From CAIVSN01 sp036171455 (GTDB lineage Bacteria > Patescibacteriota > Gracilibacteria > BD1-5 > UBA2023): 14,512 bases of DNA. Positions 8,318 through 14,512 of the stretch are shown here, piece after piece. The DNA is taken from positions 1-14,512 of the forward strand of contig JAVHRB010000036.1 of the NCBI GenBank assembly GCA_036171455.1. The letters are read 5' to 3'. The position numbers were made by a program, and so were the translations under genes. A model generated the notes under the pieces. It saw only the letters and a program-made list of their open reading frames with translations, was not told the DNA's origin and ran no database searches. Every line of letters begins with the position of its first letter. Positions within the stretch are counted from its first letter, which is position 1.

Positions 8318-9227
8318 ATTCTTCCCCTAATACCTTTTCGATTGAAAAATGTTTTGGCTTGAATCATAAATTCTTGATCTTATCGGTATTTAATACTTTC
8401 TCTCTGAAAAATACATCTCTCAAATATCAAAATATTCTTTCATTGCATTGTTCCAGTAAAAATAAAATTTTTTCAGGCAGATGAATGATTCACTTTTTTC
8501 AAAATTTTATTTGCAGCAATTCATAAACTCGCTTCATAGTGGTACAATCCGGATCGGCAATATTGAATACTTCGATATTGTTTTTTTGAAATTCCATCAA
8601 AAAAATAATGGCATGGAAGAGATTTCATATATGAGTAATGGATGTTCTATTTTCACCTGATCAAAACAAAGGTAATCTATTGAAAAAAGAAGCGTTCAGT
8701 ATTTCGGGAATCAAATTACGATCTCCCTTTCCATAAATGGCTCTCGGTCTTAATATGCTCAACTTTATATCGTTTGAAATTCAATCGATGAAATCGAGTT
8801 CGGCCAAATATTTCGACAATGCATAGCCGTTTTTCAAATTATCAAGATGTATTATGGAGTTTTCGTTGATATCTCATCACTCCAATCATTGATACACCGA
8901 TGAAGTCGAAATAACTATGCAATGTGATGAAATATGAGCAACTTCTAATACATTTTTAATACTTTCCTTGTTATGCCTAAGCAATTCGCCAATTGGTTTT
9001 TTCCAATCGGTAAGACTTGCAGAGTGTATCAATACGTCTATCTTTTCTGGCAACAAACTCATATCAATTCTTTGAGTTATATCCCACTTGACATATTCGA
9101 CGTTCGGCAAAATAAAATTATAATTTTCTTTTCTTCAAAAGGCAATGACATTCCATCATTTTTGAGCAAACGAGTGGACCAGATAATTTCAAACAAATCC
9201 AGTAGATCCAGTAATTGCAACTTTCAT
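8310..9227 (-). CDS. OleD-like NAD(P)-dependent dehydrogenase of the extended SDR family (305 aa)
   Basis: It is a Rossmann-fold oxidoreductase. The nucleotide motif TGSTGFVG is at residues 6-13 and the catalytic set is S109/S110, Y135 and K139 (YALSK). Family blocks LRPRAIYGKGD (159-169) and LFGSGENRTSITHIGN (187-202) match 3-beta-HSD/OleD-type enzymes, which reduce a beta-keto acid to the beta-hydroxy acid. The length and C-terminal substrate domain are complete. With OleA- and OleC-like genes nearby, an OleD-like role is inferred; sugar-nucleotide epimerase activity is the alternative. Thirteen of 21 glycines are UGA, including the third Gly of the nucleotide motif and a GG pair; read as stops they leave only a fragment of about 74 residues. 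ATG 9227 gives the exact family N-terminus (MKVAITG). The stop TAG overlaps the next gene's ATG. Confidence 0.93.
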
Positions 9228-9325
9228 TATGTTTTATTGATATCTTTAATAGTATAAATCTCAACAATCAGCGGATTTGTACGTAAATTTTTTAATTGTA
9301 AAATTTATTATAATTATTTGTTTCT
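9228..9325. promoter_or_regulatory. Divergent intergenic promoter region
   Basis: This is the only gap between the minus-strand dehydrogenase and the plus-strand operon. A consensus -10, TATAAT, is at 9309-9314 for the plus direction, 11 bp before ATG 9326, implying a near-leaderless mRNA. A minus-strand TATACT (9251-9256) could serve the dehydrogenase. Neither has a clear -35 box. Confidence 0.4.
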
Positions 9326-9907
9326 ATGAAACAAGAAAACATATTACGACTGTATAAATTTCATTCATTAATCTATGACTGTACTCGACCTTTTTTTCTA
9401 TTTTGACATAAAAAGGCCGTAAGAAATCTTTGAATTCTCAAAGAAAAAACAATCATAGATTATGGGTGCTGAACATGAAAAAATTATAAAATACTTACAG
9501 AGCATACTGCGGACATCAAATATATTTGAATTGATATTTCTGAAGACATGCTGCAGATAGCAAGGAAAAAATATGGAAAAGGACGCTTCTTGAAAGAAGA
9601 AATATCACGCTATCAAAATGCATGCGATATAAGCATTTGTACGTATGTTTTATCGATGGTTGATAATTATGAAGGGGTAATAACGAATATCAGCAACAAT
9701 CTTAAACCAGGTTGAACTTGTATTATTTTGGATTTTTACCCATTTACTTGAATTTTAAGGAGATGCTTCCCTTTTTTTAAATTTTTTTATTTTTCTTGAG
9801 TTGATCCTGAAAAACCAATCATCGAAACATTGGAAAAAAAATTTATCCTCGTGGATACCTATATATCCCCATTATGAAACTATTTCATAAGCGTCTGTAA
9901 AAAATAA
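9326..9907 (+). CDS. Class I SAM-dependent methyltransferase (193 aa)
   Basis: It is a small UbiE/Methyltransf_11-type enzyme. SAM motif I is IDYGCGTGKNY (44-54). The acidic end of strand beta-2 is YIGIDISEDML, the post-II segment is ISICTYVLSMV and motif III-like NLKPGGT..ILDF follows (126-137). A hydrophobic, aromatic segment at about 140-157 may contact membrane or a lipid substrate; this is inference. Nine of 14 glycines are UGA, including two in motif I, which hides the gene under the standard code. It is the first gene of the plus-strand operon: its TAA overlaps the ATG of the ATP-grasp gene by one base (TAATG), which indicates translational coupling. The substrate is unknown; O- or C-methylation of the cluster product is the likely role. 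Confidence 0.9.
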
Positions 9908-11064
9908 TGAAACTCCTTATAACTTCTTGAAGATCATTCGTAGCTCTTGAATTTATAAGAATTTTCAAAGATCATGAAATTTATATAGCAGAATCGCAAG
10001 AAGAATGTATTTGCAAGTACTCAAGATATGTAAGAAATATATTTCTTACATCAAGTCCTCGATTTTGCTTTAATGACTATAAAAAAGAAATTCTAAATAT
10101 CGTACAGGAGCATTCTATTGATTTAATAATTCCAACATGTGAAGATATTTTTTATATTTCACAGTTCAAAGATGAAATCATTCGATTTTGAACTGATATC
10201 TGGTGCGATTCCTTTCAAAAACTAAAAAAAATCCACTCAAAATTCGAAATTATAGAAATGGTCAAATGATTGGAAATACACACTCCTAAAACGCTTGAAT
10301 TTTCATCAAAAGAAATCCTGAAGGATTTTATTGACATGAATCCGATTTTTCAATACGTAATAAAGCCCAAATATTCTCGTTTTGCACAAAACATATCGAG
10401 TAACATGATTGCGAAAAGCTTGCCCGTTGAAGATTTGAATATTGATCTTTCCAATAATTCATACATATTGCAAGAATATATCGAATGAATTCCCCTATGT
10501 AGTTATTCAAGTTTTTATCATGGAAAACTTGTATCCCATACATGTTATTCAGTACTTCTTTCTTATAAAAACGGTTCGGCAACTTTTTTTCAAACGTGTA
10601 CAAGTGCAATTATTTTGAATTTTGTAACCAATTTTGCAAAGAAATATAATTTCCATTGACATATTTCTTTCGATTTCATTAAAAAAAACAATGGCGATTT
10701 TTTTCTTATCGAATGCAATCCAAGAATTACAAGCGGGATACATCTGTTGAAAAATGAGAATGCATTCAAGGAAACCGTAGAAAAAACCCTATTGAAAAAT
10801 AGTATCTCGCCATTCATTCTTACAAAAAAGAAGAAGGCGTGATTCTTTTTTGTTAATCTGCTTTTTGCGTATAAATTTTCAAACATGGCGGTATGGTTTC
10901 AATCTCTTTTTACTGACATCGTTTTTGATTTACACGATATAAAACCATTCTTCTATCAATTGCGATTGATTCAGTATTATAAAAAAATAAGTAAAGAAAA
11001 ATATATATCTCTCAGTGAAGTAACCACTTATGATATAGAATACAATTGATGCAACGAATCCTAA
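9907..11064 (+). CDS. ATP-grasp ligase (385 aa)
   Basis: ATP-grasp enzymes join a carboxylate to an amine, thiol or similar group through an acyl-phosphate. The N-terminal pre-grasp domain opens MKLLITSGRSFVALEFIRIF and has DLIIPTCEDIFYI (72-84). The ATP-binding lysine lies in VIKPKYSR (151-158), and the adenine/hinge segment is YILQEYIEG (186-194). The metal-binding end of the fold is FFLIECNPR (265-273), with E269 and N271 as likely magnesium ligands. The C-terminal extension of about 100 residues is lysine- and aromatic-rich and of unknown role. Seven of 11 glycines are UGA. The gene is coupled to the methyltransferase upstream, and the ligase follows after a 9-bp gap. The product bond is unknown; conjugating the cluster's acyl product to an amine or amino acid is a reasonable inference. 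Confidence 0.88.
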
Positions 11065-11073
11065 CCGTAATAC

Positions 11074-12579
11074 ATGATACTTTTCCAATCAAATCTCATA
11101 AAAGACATTTTCTCTCGAATCGATACGGATAATTTTACTATCATAGAAGAAATCGATTGAAAAAAAATTAATTCACATACGTATAAAAAGGATATTTTAA
11201 ACTTGGCAAAAAATCTTAACTCAAAAATCAATCTATGAGATAATGTCGCCATCCTTATAAAAAGTAATATTCTTTTTTCAGAAATATTCATCGCATGCAT
11301 GCTGAGATGAGCGCATGTCACTCTGCTTGATCCGGGAATGGGGCTCGAGATAATGAAAGAAAAAATCAAATGTTCCAATATACAACATCTGTTTATAGAA
11401 TGATTGCTCTACGACTATTACTTTTTCAATACATTTGAAATTTTCAATGCAAATATTCATTTTTATATTCATGGATTTTCATTAACCGGTTTTAAAAATG
11501 AAAATATAAGAAATTATTTAAAGGAAAATGAAAGTGAATTTGCTTACCATGATATCGACGAAAACAAAGAGGCAATTACTACCTACACCTGATGAACGAC
11601 TTGAAATCCAAAATGAGTCGTTCATAGTCATTTTACCATAGGTAAAATGCTTGAAAATATTAGGCTTTTAATTACTGACACGCGCATATATTATGCCGAT
11701 ATGCCTCATTTTCTTTTACTTTGAATTATTGCTTGAGCAAAAGTTATTTCGTGACCATATAATTTATCATCAGAGAAACTTGAAAAAGTATTTAGAACCT
11801 ATGGAATAGATACGTATTTTTCACCACCCTATAAGTATAATTACTTTATAGAGAAAAATAAAAAGCTGCCGATTTCTCTCAAAAACATACTTCTCTGATC
11901 CGCTCCTATTTACGTTTGATTTTTAGAAAAACTTTTGCCGCTCGCCGACGTATCCCAAAAAATTACCTGTATTTACGGCATGACGGAAATGTTACCTATT
12001 GCCTATATCGATTGAAGGGAAAAGGTTACATTGCCAGTGGAATGAGACGTATTGGGAAAAATAATTCATGGGGTAGAATACACTATCGATACCGATTCTG
12101 AATTGCTCCTATGTGGATCGCATATGATGCTGAGATACCAATGAATGAAAAAAATAAAGCATATTGAAAGTTGAGATTTGGTAAAAATCGAAAACGATAC
12201 GCTTATAATGATTGGGAGGAAAAAAGATATGATAATCCGGAAAGAATACAATATCTACCCATGACTCTATGAGCCAGTCATTTCAAAGATACCATGAGTA
12301 AAAGAATGCGCTATTTTTGGAATATATGATACATGAATTAATGACGAAAGAATTATCCTATGTATCGAAAGATATAATTCGAAGTTTCCCTGTGCTATCA
12401 ATGAGGTGTATATTGAAAATTGCCTTAAACATTGAAAATATTCTATCGATACATTCGCTTTTCCTGATGAAATTATATTTAAAGACCTGCCTAGAAGCGG
12501 GAAACAAAAAAAAATCGATAAACAATTATTGAAAAAATGGTATAGGGAGACTAAAAATAGATTACAACTGAATAAATAA
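11074..12579 (+). CDS. OleC-like AMP-forming acyl ligase / beta-lactone synthetase (501 aa)
   Basis: This ANL-superfamily adenylating enzyme is complete. The P-loop is YTGGTTGNPKG (171-181), whose glycines G173, G174, G177 and G181 are all UGA. Further motifs are GSAP (275-278), YGMTEMLPIAYID (301-313), ESGDLVKI (365-372, D368), GRKKDMIIRKEYNIYP (381-396) and the catalytic Lys region PRSGKQKK (K477). The YG.TE.LP.. signature with a following GRE/VEGDVLGK stretch resembles OleC, which turns beta-hydroxy acids into beta-lactones, more than ordinary acyl-CoA ligases; acyl-CoA ligase or adenylation enzyme remains possible. UGA makes 21 of 34 glycines. The 3' end overlaps the oppositely oriented ketosynthase by 18 bp. 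Confidence 0.92.
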
Positions 12580-13530
12580 TATTCAATACGCAAGTCAAGC
12601 AGCCGGACAAATGAATATAACTTTTTCTCATTCTTTTATGTTTCATTTTTCTTTTTCAAGTGCAAATGCGAGAGGAATCGATGCAGATGCCGTATTGCCA
12701 TAATGAAAAAAAGTACTGATAATTTTTTCTTCCGGGATACCGGAAGTACTCATAAAAAGCTTTCTAATCTCTTTTGATGCCTGATGGAAAAATACCTTGT
12801 CGATATCTTTCAACTTCCATCACGTAACTTCGAATCCTTTTAGAAAAGGCGATAGTCCAATCTCTTGAAAATACTCGATCGAAGAGGTCAGGTTAGATTT
12901 GAAATACGTATCGTCAGGATTTCTTGGGGATCGTACTCATCATCAGAGTATTGATATATCTTTCCAAAATTCTCACTTGCTTGAAAAAAATTGATACTTG
13001 ATTCATGTATTTTGATTTTCGGAATTTCACAATAAGAATGCCGCTCATGCATCGCCAAGCGTGCTTCATAAAATCAGATCGTTTATGTTGTTTGACTTCC
13101 AATTAATCGCAGCGGTTGGAGTCTCTCAAGTACATAGTAATATTCTTTTGCATCTTCAAGATGTAATATACAGATTCGCCACATCGATTCAATTCAAGAA
13201 ACTGTTGCACGCATTGCTGATATCGTAGGTATGACAGTCAAGTCATGTCATATATTGAACAATATTTCAAGTTGCCGGTTCGGTTACGTCTCTCGAAGTT
13301 GATGCAAATAACAGCATGTCTATTTTTTTTCAATATTTTTCAATTAATTTTTTACCCGCATTTGCAGCGAGCGTTGACGGATATTCATCATTTTTTCTAT
13401 GCCTTCTTTCGATTACCCCAGTAAGCCTTTGAATAAGTCATGGTTTAATCTGAGGAAATGTCATCTCCAAGTCAACGGATGTTACGTTATTTTCCGGCAA
13501 ACTATAGGCAGCATCTATAATCTCGATCAT
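12562..13530 (-). CDS. OleA/FabH-like beta-ketoacyl synthase III (322 aa)
   Basis: It is a thiolase-fold enzyme making a carbon-carbon bond by Claisen condensation of acyl thioesters. The Cys-His-Asn triad is complete: C108 in DISNACNSF, H249 in FFHQASKEI and N279 in HYGNTASASIP. The GGGVRSP turn (196-202) corresponds to the FabH glycine-rich loop. It is encoded by three consecutive UGA codons (12937-12945). UGA supplies 20 of 27 glycines. The length is typical of FabH/OleA. With OleC- and OleD-like genes alongside and no other fatty-acid synthesis genes in view, head-to-head (OleA-type) condensation is more attractive than FabH chain initiation; this is inference. ATG 13530 gives the normal N-terminus. 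It is transcribed from its own palindrome-rich promoter. Confidence 0.93.
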
Positions 13531-13545
13531 ACAATCAATTTATTA

Positions 13546-13627
13546 TGTTTTAGTTATATATATATATATATATAACTAAAACAAGTCAACTATTGTAATG
13601 GTATGTTACAATCCTTAAAAAAGGATT
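13546..13627 (-). promoter_or_regulatory. Ketosynthase promoter embedded in three inverted repeats
   Basis: On the minus strand, TTGACT (13584-13589) is followed after 17 bp by TATATA. This -10 lies inside a perfect 38-bp palindrome (13546-13583; arms TGTTTTAGTTA around alternating TA). Upstream of the -35 is ATTGTAA-TGGTATG-TTACAAT (13592-13612), then AATCCTT-AAAA-AAGGATT (13610-13627). The first could be an operator or leader hairpin ending 15 bp before ATG 13530; the second is well placed for an activator. The regulatory roles are inferred. Confidence 0.55.
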
Positions 13628-13673
13628 TTGTATAAAACATCTATCAGTACATCACTCAAAACGATAGGAAATT

Positions 13674-13707
13674 TTAAAAAACGGGAGTTTAAACTCCCGT
13701 TTTTTTG
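13674..13707. terminator. Bidirectional rho-independent terminator
   Basis: A perfect palindrome ACGGGAGTTT/AAACTCCCGT (13681-13700) has seven T's on its plus side (13701-13707) and an A-rich tract on the other, which gives T's in the minus direction. It starts 11 bp past the DsbA-like stop codon and should end that transcript. It also insulates the island from the right flank. Confidence 0.9.
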
Positions 13708-13717
13708 ACCTCCGTAA

Positions 13718-14392
13718 TTATTTTTGAATAGTAGCGTCCAAAATCTTGAAAAATTCCTCCTCGTTTCCAAAAATTACCGGAGCATCATTGATATAAATGC
13801 TCGGGGTTCCTTCCAATCCCATTTTGTCTCCTTGCGCGATTTCCCGTTCCAGTACCTTTTGATACCAAGCCTGGCTCAGACACTGGGAAAACTGAGTCTC
13901 GTCCATTCCCAATTCCTTAGCCTTTGCCACTCGCTCAGCATCCGTTACAACGGTGCCTTTTTTGGCTTCTTCCAACGTATACAGGGCATTCCGGTACTCA
14001 TGGTATTTTCCATTGGACAAAGCACAGAACGATGCAAGTGCGTCGCCTTCGGCATTTACGTGCAGGGGTTTTCCAGCCGGAGTAGAAAATGTGAGTGGGA
14101 AATTCAAGAATGTAACCGTGATTTTTGCCGGAGCAATATAGTCCGTCCAAATCTTTTCCTCAATCTTCTTGTGAAACACAATACAAGCAGGGCACTGGTA
14201 ATCGCTAAAAATCTTGAGTTGGATTTTGCTATTCGGAGCCCCGAACGTCGCGGATTGGATTTCTTTGCTGCCGGAGGCAGTGTAAACGCTATTTGGATAA
14301 GTTCCGGTACCCTTTGCTATAGTTCCGGTATCCGCTCCACAAGAAGCTAACACGAAAAGCATGGCGAGAAAAAATGACAGTTTGATTTTCAT
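13718..14392 (-). CDS. DsbA-like thiol-disulfide oxidoreductase lipoprotein (224 aa)
   Basis: It is a predicted membrane-anchored extracytoplasmic oxidoreductase. A lipoprotein signal MKIKLSFFLAMLFVLASCG places the lipobox cysteine at residue 18. A Thr/Ser/Gly-rich linker follows. The thioredoxin fold has KIFSDYQCPACIVFH with the redox pair C67-P-A-C70, a helical insert of about 100 residues typical of DsbA/BdbD, and the cis-proline loop GTPSIYIN (195-202). It should introduce or shuffle disulfides in secreted proteins. The gene has no UGA codon and moderate GC, matching the left flank rather than the island. ATG 14392 was chosen because it starts the signal peptide; the longer upstream frame has no signal. 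The stop is TAA. No partner gene (DsbB/VKOR) is in the window. Confidence 0.93.
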   Translation of the reverse strand: MKIKLSFFLAMLFVLASCGADTGTIAKGTGTYPNSVYTASGSKEIQSATFGAPNSKIQLKIFSDYQCPACIVFHKKIEEKIWTDYIAPAKITVTFLNFPLTFSTPAGKPLHVNAEGDALASFCALSNGKYHEYRNALYTLEEAKKGTVVTDAERVAKAKELGMDETQFSQCLSQAWYQKVLEREIAQGDKMGLEGTPSIYINDAPVIFGNEEEFFKILDATIQK

Positions 14393-14399
14393 AAAAAAT

Positions 14400-14405
14400 A
14401 TTATA
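14400..14405 (-). promoter_or_regulatory. -10 box of the DsbA-like gene, implying a leaderless mRNA
   Basis: The minus strand reads TATAAT at 14405-14400, only seven bases before ATG 14392, so transcription would start at or next to the start codon. No Shine-Dalgarno precedes the ATG. No convincing -35 hexamer is found at normal spacing. Confidence 0.4.
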
Positions 14406-14512
14406 TTGCCCAACAATAAGGGTTCTTGCGGAAAAATCAAAACGGAAGTGAAAACCGTTGGCTCTATTCCACCCAATGGGAAAATAAAACCCTAATTTCT
14501 TGATTCACAATA

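Larger units (their letters stand above)
8073..13600. other. AT-rich, UGA-rich biosynthetic island
   Basis: Base composition shifts sharply to AT on the right of the IS and returns at the terminator at 13681. Reading TGA as Gly, the five intact genes use it for 13/21, 9/14, 7/11, 21/34 and 20/27 glycines (70 of 107). The flanking genes use it rarely: pnp 0 of about 64, the DsbA-like gene 0, the Trm11-like gene 2 and the 981-residue protein 4. The limits are approximate. The contrast suggests transfer from a lower-GC lineage that also reads UGA as Gly. Confidence 0.75.

Noticed and set aside
8310..13530. Interpretation of the AT-rich region as decayed pseudogenes
   Set aside because: With TGA as Gly, five frames run uninterrupted to TAA/TAG with full family length and intact catalytic residues, so the apparent stops are sense codons.
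13724..14350. A 208-aa plus-strand ORF
   Set aside because: Antisense to the DsbA-like gene, whose CPAC and cis-Pro motifs and signal peptide are clear. No ribosome site or family features on the plus strand.
14425..14465. Weak hairpin AACGG/CCGTT followed by T-rich sequence on the minus strand, a possible terminator of an upstream gene
   Set aside because: Only five pairs with an interrupted T-run, and no gene visible upstream within the window.
1..14512. CRISPR arrays, tRNA and rRNA genes
   Set aside because: No regularly spaced short repeats and no cloverleaf or rRNA-like stretch seen. The only direct repeats are the IS-flanking pair and the palindromic element.

Overview
The window comes from a bacterium that reads UGA as glycine (genetic code 25), so most likely a Gracilibacteria/BD1-5 or Absconditabacteria/SR1 member of the Candidate Phyla Radiation. 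The evidence is internal. Ten genes become full-length, recognisable proteins only when in-frame TGA is read as Gly, or contain no TGA at all, and all ten end in TAA or TAG. Many of the TGAs fall on glycines that are invariant in their families, including the transposase YWG..WARGYF block, the ligase P-loop, the methyltransferase motif I and the ketosynthase GGG turn. Read with the standard code, the right half of the window looks like gene debris.

Left part (1-7335), moderate GC and sparse UGA: a small ORF of unknown function followed by a terminator; then three minus-strand genes, a Trm11/TrmG10-type RNA methyltransferase (2 UGA), polynucleotide phosphorylase (no UGA) and a 981-residue helical-repeat protein of unknown function (4 UGA). 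Two copies of a palindromic element, each about 120 bp, sit directly after the stop codons of the methyltransferase and pnp, and a short relic of it lies in between. This looks like resident RNA-metabolism housekeeping DNA.

Junction (about 7410-8135): an IS200-type insertion sequence carrying only tnpA, itself written in code 25 (3 UGA). Diverged direct repeats flank it, and it cuts into the 3' end of a small gene.

AT-rich island (about 8135-13600): a compact biosynthetic cluster in which UGA is the commonest glycine codon (70 of 107 by my count). It encodes an OleD-like dehydrogenase (minus); a coupled operon of SAM methyltransferase, ATP-grasp ligase and OleC-like AMP-forming ligase (plus); and an OleA/FabH-like ketosynthase (minus) with an elaborate palindromic promoter, whose end overlaps that of the ligase. 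Together these resemble the OleA-OleD-OleC acyl condensation, reduction and beta-lactone route, without an OleB and with an added ATP-grasp ligase and methyltransferase. The product cannot be read from the sequence. A condensed, reduced and tailored fatty-acyl or beta-lactone compound is the working inference.

Right edge (13681-14512): a bidirectional terminator and a DsbA-like thiol-disulfide lipoprotein with flank-like composition and no UGA.
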